A DNA stretch of 64,000 nt, taken from assembly GCF_900116105.1 (NCBI RefSeq), contig NZ_FPAC01000001.1, positions 2,173,135 to 2,237,134 on the forward strand, written 5' to 3'. The notes under the pieces are model-generated. The model ran no database searches. It worked only from the letters and a program-made list of their open reading frames with translations, and was not told where the DNA came from. The DNA is from Paenibacillus sp. 453mf (GTDB lineage: Bacteria; Bacillota; Bacilli; Paenibacillales; Paenibacillaceae). Positions 1 through 8,773 of this stretch are shown in pieces. The position numbers and the translations under genes are program-made. How positions within the stretch are numbered: position 1 is the stretch's first letter; the number at the start of each line of letters is the position of its first letter.

Positions 1-105
1 GGTTCTGGCGTTGGCTCAGGTTCTGGCGTTGGCTCTGGATCCGGTGTTTGCTCTGGATCCGGTGTTGGCTCTGGATCCGGTGTTGGCTCTGGTTCTGTAC
101 CGTTT
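1..105. repeat. 18-bp tandem repeat encoding PEPTPD linker
   Basis: On the plus strand the unit GGATCCGGTGTTGGCTCT recurs with small changes (for example GTTTGC for GTTGGC, and TTCTGGCG variants toward the left edge). In the frame of the minus-strand gene each unit encodes six residues of the Pro-Glu-Pro-Thr-Pro-Asp type. The array continues past the window edge, so copy number cannot be given. Such repeats expand and contract readily. Confidence 0.85.
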
Positions 106-989
106 TCGCTAAGGTTGGACCAGTACACATAATCATGCACCGCTACGCCTGCAAAATTGCGGTATTCCTGCAGAGATATAGACACCTCGTTAAGTACGGC
201 TTCCATTTCTTCTGGTGACTTGCCTGCGAAGGAGGTGTACTCTTCTCCTGGCATCGGTTTCGTGTTAACAGCAACTACGATCTTCGCGTCATACGATTCC
301 GACCATTCCATCTCTTCCTCAATCACATGAGAAATGCTGTCGTCACCTGTTGCTTTATCACGATAAGCCATTAAAGTGATTTGATCAAACTCGTTCATGA
401 ACCATTGAATTAGCGGCATATCTGTTTCTGGTACTTCATATTGGTCATACCAAAAAGGCAAATCAATGGCCCTGATAAGGGAAGCATCCTGATTAACAAC
501 GTCCAAAAACAGCTCAAGATTAGATAGATAGGACTGAATTATTGACTCGCTATCCTCGTCCCAACCATTCAGAACATACGGTTCGATATCCAGATGAATA
601 CCTGCAAATCGTTCCGATTCCTCAGATACAGCATTGTAATCAACAACCCAGTTAGCAAATTGAAGCAGCCGTTCTCTTCCACCTTCTGTCGCCCAATAAG
701 GATGGCCGGCGAGTGCATCAACCTTGATTCCTTGCTCCTGGGCGTTTCGTACGAAAGTCTGGTACATTTCCTCTGGCTGATTCATATCAATTCTTAAGTA
801 AATATGATCAATATTTTGATTGTCGGCATATTCAAGTACTTCTTGGCCGCCATCTGCGATGGTCTCTGCCTGCCATAACCATGTTGCCGTTGCCCGCGTG
901 GATGGATTTGTCGATTCAAAAGCGGTCATTAATATAACACTTATGAATAAGACAAACCATAACAAACCGCGGGAATGATTGCGTTTCAT
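1..989 (-). CDS. Secreted TIM-barrel protein with Pro-rich linker, partial
   Basis: The reading frame starts with ATG behind a GGAGG-like site and stays open to the left edge, so the C-terminus is missing. About 329 residues are visible. A short basic N-terminus and a hydrophobic stretch (residues about 8-24) form a likely signal peptide or membrane anchor. The middle looks like a glycosidase-type TIM barrel: a G-I-H-L-D-I-E-P strand near base 588 and an I-T-L-M-A-Y strand near base 385 recall the catalytic and closing strands of GH18-like proteins, though the exact chitinase D-x-x-D-x-D-x-E motif is absent. The last visible 30-35 residues are repeats of Pro-Glu-Pro-Thr-Pro-Asp, a typical extended wall linker, so a surface-anchoring or second domain may follow outside the window. 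Substrate is unknown. It is the last gene seen on this strand and is followed upstream by the SDR gene. Confidence 0.75.
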   Translation of the reverse strand, partial: MKRNHSRGLLWFVLFISVILMTAFESTNPSTRATATWLWQAETIADGGQEVLEYADNQNIDHIYLRIDMNQPEEMYQTFVRNAQEQGIKVDALAGHPYWATEGGRERLLQFANWVVDYNAVSEESERFAGIHLDIEPYVLNGWDEDSESIIQSYLSNLELFLDVVNQDASLIRAIDLPFWYDQYEVPETDMPLIQWFMNEFDQITLMAYRDKATGDDSISHVIEEEMEWSESYDAKIVVAVNTKPMPGEEYTSFAGKSPEEMEAVLNEVSISLQEYRNFAGVAVHDYVYWSNLSENGTEPEPTPDPEPTPDPEQTPDPEPTPEPEPTPE

Positions 990-1133
990 ATCCTCCCTCC
1001 AATTCTCCTCTCTTTTTTGAACCAACGTTATTATAGCAGTGGACAATAGTAAAAGAATGAGCCCAGGTGCTCAACTTGGACTCATTCTTCTGTATTCGGT
1101 CTTATGCCTGATTATTCAATTACAGTCCCAGGT

Positions 1134-1883
1134 TTAGGGCTCATATATCATTTTTCTTGTCATGCCGCCATCAATGACCAGGTTCTCCCCCGTTACAAAA
1201 TCATTGTCTGGTGCCGTTAAATACAAACAAGCTCTTGCAATATCCTCTGGCTTGCCGACTCTTCCCGATGGATGCTGCACATGATCTATTTCTCTAAGTT
1301 CACTATAGTCCCCTGTTTCAATCCATCCTGGACTGATACTATTGACCCGAATCCGTTTATCTGCAAGAGAAACAGCCATCGCATGAGTAAGTGCAACAAT
1401 TGCTCCTTTGGAAGCAGCATAGGCTTCAGAGTTCGGCTCGGACATCGTTGCCCTCGTTGAGGCCATATTAACTACAGCTCCGCCGTGTTCATTATCTCCC
1501 ATATATTTTGCCGCTTCTCTTGTTGTTAAGAAACAGCTGCGGACATTGGTATTCATGACGTCATCCCATTCATTCAGAGACAATTCAAGCGGAGACTTCC
1601 AAATACCATAACCCGCATTATTAATGAGGACATCGATTCTCCCGTAATCCTCCACGACAGTATTCATTAAATGTACAATTGCTTCTTCAGACCTAACATC
1701 ACAGGCGATAAATATGGCAGTTTCACCCTTTTGACGAATGGCAGCGGCTGTAGCAGCTCCTTTTTCCTCGTTGTGATCGGTAAGGACAACCTTAGCTCCT
1801 TGCTCAGCGTACGCTTCGGCTATACCTTTACCAATACCTTGCGCTGCGCCTGTGACGATGACAACATAGTCTTTGAATTTCAT
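1134..1883 (-). CDS. SDR family oxidoreductase (classical short-chain dehydrogenase)
   Basis: A 249-residue protein of the usual classical SDR length. It shows the cofactor motif TGAAQGIG at residues 11-18, the NNAG motif at 88-91, and the catalytic set Ser142, Tyr155 and Lys159. An acidic Asp follows the second beta strand (around residue 36), which usually favours NAD over NADP. The C-terminal GGM near the end is typical of the 3-oxoacyl-ACP reductase/glucose dehydrogenase branch. The substrate cannot be told from sequence. The ATG follows an AAGGAGAG ribosome site. It appears monocistronic; the next gene on the same strand lies beyond a small repeat element. Confidence 0.92.
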   Translation of the reverse strand: MKFKDYVVIVTGAAQGIGKGIAEAYAEQGAKVVLTDHNEEKGAATAAAIRQKGETAIFIACDVRSEEAIVHLMNTVVEDYGRIDVLINNAGYGIWKSPLELSLNEWDDVMNTNVRSCFLTTREAAKYMGDNEHGGAVVNMASTRATMSEPNSEAYAASKGAIVALTHAMAVSLADKRIRVNSISPGWIETGDYSELREIDHVQHPSGRVGKPEDIARACLYLTAPDNDFVTGENLVIDGGMTRKMIYEP

Positions 1884-1970
1884 GATACCTCTCCTTACGA
1901 CTATAGATTGAGCAATTTTACTCTAATGTCTTTATACTACACAATTGAGGTTATTACATTGCATAAATCC

Positions 1971-2058
1971 GAATCAATTTCATAAATCATTAAAATGGTG
2001 AATTTGAAACTATATATACACATGATTTAAGCAGCTAAAGGTATTATGAAATTGATTC
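1971..2058. repeat. Small element with 15-bp terminal inverted repeats (copy A)
   Basis: The ends are exact inverted repeats: GAATCAATTTCATAA at 1971-1985 and its reverse complement at 2044-2058. The 88-bp AT-rich interior has no reading frame of note. A second, longer copy lies at 51889-51999 and shares both the left end and the internal block TGATTTAAGCAGCTAAA. This is the form of a MITE or other non-autonomous repeat. No target-site duplication is obvious. It sits between the SDR start and the DUF2500 gene. Confidence 0.75.
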
Positions 2059-2165
2059 CCCCAACAAAAATAATTAATCGACTATGTCTTGTTTGAAACG
2101 GTTTAACTCAACTAGAAACCGAAAACAAAAACCGCCCATTGAATGGACGGATGGTTAATCAAATT

Positions 2166-2558
2166 CTACCCTCGAACACGTTCGGTATATACCCTGTTAT
2201 AGCGCTTAAATCCAAGATATCTAGTTCCTTGAAAAGTAAGCTGGCCCTCATCGCCTTCAGAGCATAGACCATATTCATCTCCACCGACCTTGAACTCAAT
2301 CCGATCGCCGCTGTCCACTTCAAACGTAATAAAGTAGTTCGTTCGAGTACTCTGCCCCTCGTTTTGACTCTGCTGCGATACCTGAATCCTTCTTCCTGTA
2401 ATCCGTGAAGGGACAGTCAATACCGGCTGCTTATTGTTCCGTCCCCATGCAAGGAGCTCTTTTCCCAGGGTCAATGCGATAATACCGAGAATCACGACAA
2501 ATACTGCCGGGAATACCGTTCCGAAAAAATCAAACATCCAGAAAGATTCAAATCCCAT
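2166..2558 (-). CDS. DUF2500 family membrane-anchored protein
   Basis: A 130-residue protein. Residues about 10-34 form a single hydrophobic segment, followed by a soluble part containing a sequence typical of the DUF2500 (E. coli YhhM) family: residues around 65-125 with a strand pattern ending in Y-F-I-T-F-E-V and then G-x-E-Y-G-L-x-x-E-G-D-x-G-x-L-x-F-Q-G-T. Function is unknown. The soluble part probably forms a small beta barrel on the outer or inner face of the membrane. It stands alone, about 115 bp from the lipoprotein gene upstream on the same strand. Confidence 0.8.
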   Translation of the reverse strand: MGFESFWMFDFFGTVFPAVFVVILGIIALTLGKELLAWGRNNKQPVLTVPSRITGRRIQVSQQSQNEGQSTRTNYFITFEVDSGDRIEFKVGGDEYGLCSEGDEGQLTFQGTRYLGFKRYNRVYTERVRG

Positions 2559-2674
2559 GCCGTCTCCTCCCGTCCTCTGATTATTGTCTGTAAATAACCG
2601 ACTACTTGTTTATGTATATGCTGTAGGGCGGTCAACTTGTCAGTTAGGGGAAGAAATACTTCATGGGATTAATT

Positions 2675-3940
2675 TTAAAGGACATTCCAGCTTGTCCCGC
2701 CATCCATTGTCTGCATTAATATCGATTTTTTCTCACTTGCATTCTCAAGCAGCACCCATCCCACTTTAGGGCTTACGAACTGCAGCTTGACAACCTCTGG
2801 ATAATCTACAAGCTTCTCTGATAAAACTTCACTTACAGGCAATACGTCCCAATCCTCACCTTGATTTATCGTATGATAAACATAAGACCCCTGCAGTGCC
2901 CAGCCTTCAGACTCACTGAGAAAAGTAGGATACAAATCCTTGTTCACACCGCTCTGTGAAGGCAGGTTAAACTGGATATGCTCCCAAACGGAGCCTCCAT
3001 CTGTCGTAAACAAACCGCTGTACTGTACACCGCTGCCTTCCGCACAGCCTAGTGGAAGATACATCTGCTGATGATCTGTATTCAAACTCTCTATTTCGCC
3101 TAGAGAATAAGAAGAACAGGATTCGTACAAAGCTGATGACCTGTTGAAATAGGACTCGTTAATAGACCAGGCCTTCCCTGCATTCTTGGTTAAATAGATC
3201 TTTGGAGCACCAAGCTCAAGTACGGATACGACACCACGATCACCACTCATGAACTGCATACCCTCGGCATATCCGCGATGAGGTATTGCGTGATCCGTTT
3301 GTTGAAGCGGTGAGCTAGTCATCACTTCAGACCAATTCATCCCGCCATCCAGCGTCGAGAATATTTTTTTCTCCTCTTTGCCGGTACCCGCATTGTCACT
3401 TGTCATTAAGAACCCTTCTTTGGCCGAGGCAAAATGAAGCGCGGTTACCTTCTGAGTTTCCTCGAGCGAAGATATCATCCAGCTCTCACCGCCGTCACTC
3501 GTGCGTAGTACCACATTGTCGGTTCCGTCAGTCCCGGAACGCACAATCCAGCCATTCATGCCGTCAAGGAAAAATATGTCTTCTCCATAAACCGGATTTG
3601 TCGCAAATTTTACATTAGATGATGGAGAAATGTTAGTCCATGTCTCCCCATTGTCACGGGTATAGTATAAACGCAGTTCGCTTCTCGTTACTCCCCAAGC
3701 TAGACCGCCATAACCATGGATTAATTGAAAGTCCGTTAATCGTGTCTGAATTTGATACTTGTTCACTTCAGCTACTTCATAATTGCTCGGTTCAATAAGC
3801 GTAATCGTCTGGCCATCCTCCAGCTGCTCTTCCTTTACAACTACAGGCTGAGCCTCCTCGGGTTCCGAAGATGTACAAGCCGTAAGCGCCAGAGTGAGCA
3901 TGAGTATACATGCTAGAGCCCGCTTTGTCGTTTCTCGCAT
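2675..3940 (-). CDS. BNR/Asp-box repeat lipoprotein (Ycf48-like beta propeller)
   Basis: The 421-residue product begins with a lipoprotein signal: basic residues, a hydrophobic core and the lipobox Leu-Thr-Ala-Cys with Cys22. At least seven Asp-box motifs of the S/T-x-D-x-G-x-x-W type can be read (RDNGETW, SDGGESW, LDGGMNW, KNAGKAW, TDGGSVW, NQGEDW, MDGGTSW), spaced 45-70 residues apart, as in sialidase and photosystem II assembly factor Ycf48-like beta propellers. It is therefore likely a propeller tethered on the outer face of the membrane. No sialidase catalytic Arg triad can be assigned, so enzymatic activity is not claimed. Ligand and partner are unknown. Confidence 0.85.
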   Translation of the reverse strand: MRETTKRALACILMLTLALTACTSSEPEEAQPVVVKEEQLEDGQTITLIEPSNYEVAEVNKYQIQTRLTDFQLIHGYGGLAWGVTRSELRLYYTRDNGETWTNISPSSNVKFATNPVYGEDIFFLDGMNGWIVRSGTDGTDNVVLRTSDGGESWMISSLEETQKVTALHFASAKEGFLMTSDNAGTGKEEKKIFSTLDGGMNWSEVMTSSPLQQTDHAIPHRGYAEGMQFMSGDRGVVSVLELGAPKIYLTKNAGKAWSINESYFNRSSALYESCSSYSLGEIESLNTDHQQMYLPLGCAEGSGVQYSGLFTTDGGSVWEHIQFNLPSQSGVNKDLYPTFLSESEGWALQGSYVYHTINQGEDWDVLPVSEVLSEKLVDYPEVVKLQFVSPKVGWVLLENASEKKSILMQTMDGGTSWNVL

Positions 3941-4053
3941 GCTATTCCACCTCTTTGTGCCTTGTTAAGGGCTGTCCTCTAAGTTAGACATTATAGCATA
4001 CTTTGTTTTGAAGGAGAGTCAAAACTGTTACCTGTTCCTGTTTATTCTGTAAC

Positions 4054-4093
4054 AACATTCGCCCTTCTGATATTAACCAGAAGGGCGAATGTT
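4054..4093 (-). terminator. Stem-loop downstream of APC permease
   Basis: A perfect 15-bp stem (AACATTCGCCCTTCT at 4054-4068 with its complement at 4079-4093) and a 10-nt loop lie 20 bp past the permease stop. The U-tract is weak on the minus side and better on the plus side, so efficiency as a minus-strand terminator is uncertain. Confidence 0.6.
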
Positions 4094-4112
4094 TATTTTC
4101 CTATTCAAGTTA

Positions 4113-5498
4113 CTACTTCCTGGTTTGCTTGTCTCCAAGCTCACTGTGACGGTATCCATAGAAGAAATAAATACATAGACCGATGAGAATCCACACGGCA
4201 AATCCACCCCAAGTTGAGCCGTCCAGCTGAAGCATCAGCAGCACACAGAATGCTGCACTCAGCAAAGGAAGAAACGGCACCCATGGCACAGAAAATCCTC
4301 GTTTAAGATCTGGCCTGGACTTGCGCAGACCAATAACACCTAATGATACGACGGCAAAAGCGAACAGTGTTCCAATAATTGTCAAGCTGGCAAGCTGCTC
4401 CAGCGGCAGCAATCCACACAGCAGTGCAATAATGATACCAACCATCCATGTACTGCGGACAGGGGTGTGTCTTTTCTCATCTACTTTGGATAAGAACTTG
4501 GGCAGCAGTCCATCCCGGGAAATCGCGAACAAGAGCCTGGTCTGACTAAACAAAAGAACGAGCAGCACCGTTGTAATTCCGACGATCGCTCCAATCGAAA
4601 TAAGCCCTGCCACAAAGTCTTGTCCTACAAAGCGGAGTGCAAAAGCTACAGGATCTGCAACCCCAAGATTCGTAAAAGGTACCATCCCCGTCAGGACAAC
4701 GGCGACAAGTGAATACATAATCATACATACAATAAGAGATCCAATGATGCCAATGGGGAGATTACGCTGCGGGTTTTTGACTTCTTCTGCTGCTGTGGCC
4801 ACCGCATCGAATCCAATATAGGCAAAAAACACAACTGCCGCTCCGCTCATCACCCCTGTAAAACCAAATGGCATGTATGGAGTCCAATTGTCGGGCTTAA
4901 CATAAAATGCACCGACCAGAATGAAAATGATGATGACTGCAATTTTGACGAAAACCATCATTGCATTAAATCTTGCCGTTTCTCTCGCTCCCTGGGTGAG
5001 CAATAAACAAATAGCCAATATGATGAGAACGGCCGGCAAATCTATGATTTGTCCCTGCGACAAATTAAAAGCACCAGATATAGCGGTAGGAAGATGTATA
5101 CCGAAGCCTTCCAGCAGCCCTTGTACATACGCAGACCAACCGCTTGCCACCGATGCGGCAGCAACACCATACTCTAATACCAGTGTCCAGCCCATTAACC
5201 ATCCGATCACTTCACCGAATGCAGCATAGCTGTAAGCATAGGCACTTCCGGATACTGTAACCGTGGAAGCCAGTTCAGAATAACACAACGCTGCCAGAAT
5301 ACAGACGATGGCCGCAATAACGAAGGATATCATTAGTGCGGGTCCAGCATGTTCTGCAGCTGCTTGTCCGGTAATTACAAAAATACCGGTACCAATAATT
5401 GCACCGACCCCAAGCGATATGAGATCCAGCGCCCCAAGCGTCTTCTTGAGGCCTGTTCCCTTGTTCAGGTCAAAATGCTTCTTACGAAATAAATCCAT
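4113..5498 (-). CDS. APC superfamily amino acid permease (cationic amino acid transporter type)
   Basis: The product has about 461 residues and 12 or more hydrophobic segments. The N-terminal L-G-x-x-x-L-I-S-L-G-V-G-A-I-I-G-T-G-I-F stretch is the hallmark first helix of APC permeases, and the length and C-terminal PWVPFLPLLS segment resemble the CAT subfamily (B. subtilis YhdG/YfnA). It probably imports amino acids by cation symport; specificity is not readable. An upstream in-frame ATG at 5552 exists, but the ATG at 5498 has an AGGAG site at good spacing and family-like N-terminus, so it was chosen. The gene is transcribed away from the FMN riboswitch unit and shares a 296-bp divergent upstream region with it. 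Confidence 0.92.
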   Translation of the reverse strand: MDLFRKKHFDLNKGTGLKKTLGALDLISLGVGAIIGTGIFVITGQAAAEHAGPALMISFVIAAIVCILAALCYSELASTVTVSGSAYAYSYAAFGEVIGWLMGWTLVLEYGVAAASVASGWSAYVQGLLEGFGIHLPTAISGAFNLSQGQIIDLPAVLIILAICLLLTQGARETARFNAMMVFVKIAVIIIFILVGAFYVKPDNWTPYMPFGFTGVMSGAAVVFFAYIGFDAVATAAEEVKNPQRNLPIGIIGSLIVCMIMYSLVAVVLTGMVPFTNLGVADPVAFALRFVGQDFVAGLISIGAIVGITTVLLVLLFSQTRLLFAISRDGLLPKFLSKVDEKRHTPVRSTWMVGIIIALLCGLLPLEQLASLTIIGTLFAFAVVSLGVIGLRKSRPDLKRGFSVPWVPFLPLLSAAFCVLLMLQLDGSTWGGFAVWILIGLCIYFFYGYRHSELGDKQTRK

Positions 5499-5793
5499 AA
5501 ACTCACTCCTAGATGAATGTTGCAACGCTTTAGTGCAATTAAGCACAAACAATTATTATGTTAAAGTTAGTATGGGTTGTCAACTTTAATCATCGAATTA
5601 GAATCATTTGGCTCATGCCTTGCTAACAGATTGCCCTAGCTAGAATTTTACCCAGAAACAAGAAAAAAGTTGGTTGGTATTACCTGCGAAAAAAAGTATT
5701 GCTACGATAGCGCTTACTATATTATTATGTCTGAGTAGGTTACAACTAATTATCTGCTTACTATTTTATACTATCTTAACAAATGAATATTGG

Positions 5794-5944
5794 ATCTTCG
5801 GGGTAGGGTGAAAATCCCAATCGGCGGTGACGTTCATGCAAATGAAGAACGAAGCCCGCGACTCGCGTGCTCAGCATTCCTTGAGCACGCGACTGACTTG
5901 GTGTAATTCCAAGGCCGACGGTTATAGTCCGGATGAGAGAAGAT
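5794..5944 (+). promoter_or_regulatory. FMN riboswitch (RFN element)
   Basis: The stretch carries the conserved RFN landmarks in order: the P1 5' strand ATCTTC (5794-5799), AGGGTGAAAATCCC, CGGCGGTGA, AGCCCGCGA, a variable hairpin with CGCGTGCTCA and TGAGCACGCG arms, TTGGTGTAATTCCAA, GCCGACGG, AGTCCGGATGAGAG and the closing P1 strand GAAGAT (5939-5944). It is followed 48 bp later by an intrinsic terminator, then the DMT transporter gene. FMN binding would be expected to favour termination and switch the transporter off when flavin is plentiful. A TATACT hexamer at 5767-5772 may be the -10 of its promoter. Confidence 0.95.
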
Positions 5945-5991
5945 CACTGATTACATGCTGTTGTTATAATGAGACGCATGTTTATTTGATC

Positions 5992-6042
5992 ACCCCTGTT
6001 GAAAGTGCATGGTTATATGTGCACAATCACTGGGGTTTTTTT
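5992..6042 (+). terminator. Riboswitch expression-platform terminator
   Basis: ACCCC (5992-5996) pairs with GGGGT (6032-6036), with further pairing of GTGCA-type arms inside, and is followed by seven T residues. It lies between the RFN aptamer and the ribosome site of the transporter, the normal place for a transcription-terminating FMN switch. Confidence 0.8.
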
Positions 6043-6094
6043 GACAATCTGAAGATACCATATTCAAATTCTCACTTACGAAGGAGTTTGGATT

Positions 6095-7054
6095 ATGGAA
6101 CACACGAACAAAAAAGCATCACCTGCGGCGGGCTCAACCGGCTTCTGGCTCGTCGCACTCGGAGCAGCACTATGGGGTATTGGACCCCTGTTCCGTATTC
6201 ATCTATTGGACTACATGACCTCGACGCAAGTGGTGCTGATTGAGCACCTCCTTGTCTGTCTCGTTGCTGTACCGATTCTATGGATAAACCGATCTGAATT
6301 AAAAAGTCTGCGTTTGAAGCATTTATTCGCACTGCTTGTCATATCCTGGGGCGGTTCTGCACTAGCTACCATTATTTTTACGATGGCCTTGTCGAGCGGT
6401 GATCTAAATGCGGTTGTGCTGCTGCAAAAAATGCAGCCGATCTTTGCCATACTGCTCGCAAAGCTGATTCTTAAGGAGACGCTGCCCAAACGATTCGGCT
6501 TCTTCTTTACCATCGCAATCCTGGGAACGTATTTGCTTACCTTCGGATTTACAGTCCCTTTTGGATCGAATAATGAATGGATTAAGGTAGGAAGCCTTCT
6601 ATCTCTACTCGCTGCAGCATTATGGGGTGGATCTACGGTGATGGGACGCTTGCTTCTTGGCCAGGCGCAGTACAAGACGGTGACCTCTCTTCGATATGTA
6701 CTCGCGCTGCCGTTGCTCCTCGTCATGACCTGGTTAGAAGGAGCAGCGATGAATCTTCCCCAGGCAGGAGCTGCACTGACGAGTATCGGAGTTAACTTGC
6801 TGGCACAAGCTTTGCTGCCCGGGCTGCTGAGTCTGCTATTGTACTATAAAGGATTGTCTTCTACCAAAGCATCGATGGCTACCCTTGCCGAGCTCAGCTT
6901 CCCGATGATGGGTGTGCTCGTGAACTGGATCGCTTTTGGACAGTTGGTCACTCCTGCTCAGCTCATTGGTTTCGTGCTTATTTGGACATCTTTGTTTATA
7001 TTCGCGCGTCAGCAGCAACAGAGTAGCGAGCAGCTGGTCTCACACACGACATGA
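6095..7054 (+). CDS. DMT/EamA family transporter, probable riboflavin uptake (ImpX/RibN-like)
   Basis: A 319-residue protein with about ten hydrophobic helices arranged as two EamA halves (roughly residues 17-145 and 165-305), the usual DMT length. Each half has the family's glycine-rich first helix (A-L-W-G-I-G, A-L-W-G-G-S) and a final helix containing E and P residues (first half I-L-K-E-T, second half A-E-L-S-F-P). The ATG has an AAGGAG site. The FMN riboswitch and terminator directly upstream are the main functional clue: DMT proteins under RFN control (ImpX of Fusobacterium and Desulfitobacterium) and RibN of proteobacteria are riboflavin transporters. The assignment is therefore inference from regulation plus family; EamA proteins as a group export or import many metabolites. 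No other riboflavin gene is in the window. Confidence 0.85.
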   Translation: MEHTNKKASPAAGSTGFWLVALGAALWGIGPLFRIHLLDYMTSTQVVLIEHLLVCLVAVPILWINRSELKSLRLKHLFALLVISWGGSALATIIFTMALSSGDLNAVVLLQKMQPIFAILLAKLILKETLPKRFGFFFTIAILGTYLLTFGFTVPFGSNNEWIKVGSLLSLLAAALWGGSTVMGRLLLGQAQYKTVTSLRYVLALPLLLVMTWLEGAAMNLPQAGAALTSIGVNLLAQALLPGLLSLLLYYKGLSSTKASMATLAELSFPMMGVLVNWIAFGQLVTPAQLIGFVLIWTSLFIFARQQQQSSEQLVSHTT

Positions 7055-7155
7055 GAAACGATGGAATCAATTTTAGGTGGAAGTTTCACCGATGAGGATA
7101 TAACGAGTTGGAAAGAGGTTAAAGCTTGACTATATAATTAGAGTCATATTAATGT

Positions 7156-7185
7156 GTCGCTGTCCATTTGGACGGCGATTTTTTT
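7156..7185 (+). terminator. Intrinsic terminator after the DMT transporter
   Basis: TCGCTGTCC and GGACGGCGA form a 9-bp stem (one G-U pair) around ATTT, followed by seven T residues. Confidence 0.85.
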
Positions 7186-7273
7186 ATATTTGCAGGTTTT
7201 CACTTTCCCTCCTACCAGACGGAATTATGCGTTATGATAGAGAGAACGATTAGAAAGGATGATCAATAAGCCT

Positions 7274-8767
7274 ATGACTTCTTTTCCTTATACATCTTAT
7301 GACGCAGTAGGACTCGCACAGCTGATCAGAGATAAACAAATCTCTCCAGTAGAGCTTGTATCTGCTGCCATTGAAAAAATCAATCAGTTGAATCCTAAGC
7401 TTAATGCCGTGGTCCGTACTCGCTACGAAGCTGCACTGCAAGAAGCGCGCGAGGTAAATACAATGGCCCAGCCTTTTGCAGGTGTTCCCATCTTGTTAAA
7501 AGACATTTCACAAGCGATCGCCGGCGAGCCTCTTACATCCGGTTCCAAATTATTTGCTGAACACAAGCCACTCTACGATTCTCATTACGTAGCCAAGCTT
7601 CGGAGAGCCGGGTTTATTCCGATTGGACACACGAACACCCCGGAATTTGGTCTCAAGAATATTACCGAGCCTAGACTACACGGCCCTTCAAGAAACCCTT
7701 GGAATACAGACCACTCTCCCGGCGGCTCCAGTGGAGGATCGGCTTCAGCCGTTGCCTCCGGTATGATACCTGTCGCCGGAGCAAGTGATGGCGGCGGTTC
7801 GATTCGTATCCCCGCTTCCTTCAGCGGGCTGTTCGGATTAAAGCCAACACGTGGACGGACTCCCGTCGGACCGGGAGTTGGTCGGCAGTGGCAGGGTGCT
7901 TCCATTGATTTTGCCTTATCAAGAACGGTGCGGGACAGTGCGGCACTCCTCGATGTACTGCAGGTGCTTCAGAACGAAGCTGCCTTCCAGGTACCGCTTT
8001 ACCCGGGAAGATACTTGGAAGACATGTACTTAACGATTGAACGGAAATACCGAATTGCCTATACGATGGATTCTCCAGTAGGCACGCCTGTCAGTGAGGA
8101 TGCCAAGGAGGCAGTGCTCAAGGTCGTCAAATACTTGGAATCCGAAGGACATATCGTTGAAGAAAAACAAAGTCCGGTAAACGGCGTTCATCTCATGGAG
8201 AATTATTACATGATGAACAGCGGTGAGATGGCCGCCATGGTACTGAAGATGGAGCGCGGGCTTGGAAGAGCCATTACTGCTGAAGACATTGAAATCGAAG
8301 GCTGGGTGCTCCTCGAGGCAGGAAGAAAATTATCAGCAGCTGAATTTGTACATAGTCTTGCAGAGTGGGACGTTGCTGCAGCACAAATGGCCGCCATTTT
8401 TGATCGATATGACTTCTATATTACACCTACAAATGCTTATCCGGCTCCGCAGATTGGTGAACTGACGCCTGGGCCAGAGAAGATTCAGCAGCTGCTTAGG
8501 GTTAGTGAGTTATCTAAAGACAAACAGCAAGAGCTCATCTATGACATGTTCGAGCCTAGCTTAAAGTATACGCCGTTTACACAGCTTGCGAATTTGACAG
8601 GTACACCTGCGATGAGTCTCCCTCTTCATCTTAGTAAGTCCGGGCTGCCCATGGGCGTGCAATTCATGTCTGCTAAAGGAAGAGAGCATGAGATGCTCCA
8701 GCTGGCGCACCTGCTTGAGAATACAGATTTGTGGATTACTCCATTCACATCCGGAGGTGAGCATTAA
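7274..8767 (+). CDS. Amidase signature (AS) family amidase
   Basis: A 497-residue enzyme with the full amidase-signature core: the catalytic Lys in G-V-P-I-L-L-K-D (residue about 76), the glycine/serine-rich block S-P-G-G-S-S-G-G-S-A with the cis-Ser (about 152), and the nucleophile Ser in S-D-G-G-G-S-I-R-I-P-A-S (about 176). It hydrolyses an amide; as GatB/C partners are absent it is a stand-alone amidase rather than GatA, with unknown substrate. An ATG at 7259 overlaps the AAAGGA ribosome site itself, so the ATG at 7274 was chosen. It is followed after 6 bp by the phosphopantetheinyl transferase, so the two are probably co-transcribed. Confidence 0.92.
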   Translation: MTSFPYTSYDAVGLAQLIRDKQISPVELVSAAIEKINQLNPKLNAVVRTRYEAALQEAREVNTMAQPFAGVPILLKDISQAIAGEPLTSGSKLFAEHKPLYDSHYVAKLRRAGFIPIGHTNTPEFGLKNITEPRLHGPSRNPWNTDHSPGGSSGGSASAVASGMIPVAGASDGGGSIRIPASFSGLFGLKPTRGRTPVGPGVGRQWQGASIDFALSRTVRDSAALLDVLQVLQNEAAFQVPLYPGRYLEDMYLTIERKYRIAYTMDSPVGTPVSEDAKEAVLKVVKYLESEGHIVEEKQSPVNGVHLMENYYMMNSGEMAAMVLKMERGLGRAITAEDIEIEGWVLLEAGRKLSAAEFVHSLAEWDVAAAQMAAIFDRYDFYITPTNAYPAPQIGELTPGPEKIQQLLRVSELSKDKQQELIYDMFEPSLKYTPFTQLANLTGTPAMSLPLHLSKSGLPMGVQFMSAKGREHEMLQLAHLLENTDLWITPFTSGGEH

Positions 8768-8773
8768 ACACCA

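Noticed and set aside
5827-6243. Plus-strand open frame of 138 codons over the FMN riboswitch
   Set aside because: It covers the aptamer and terminator and overlaps the transporter start in another frame; it has no ribosome site.
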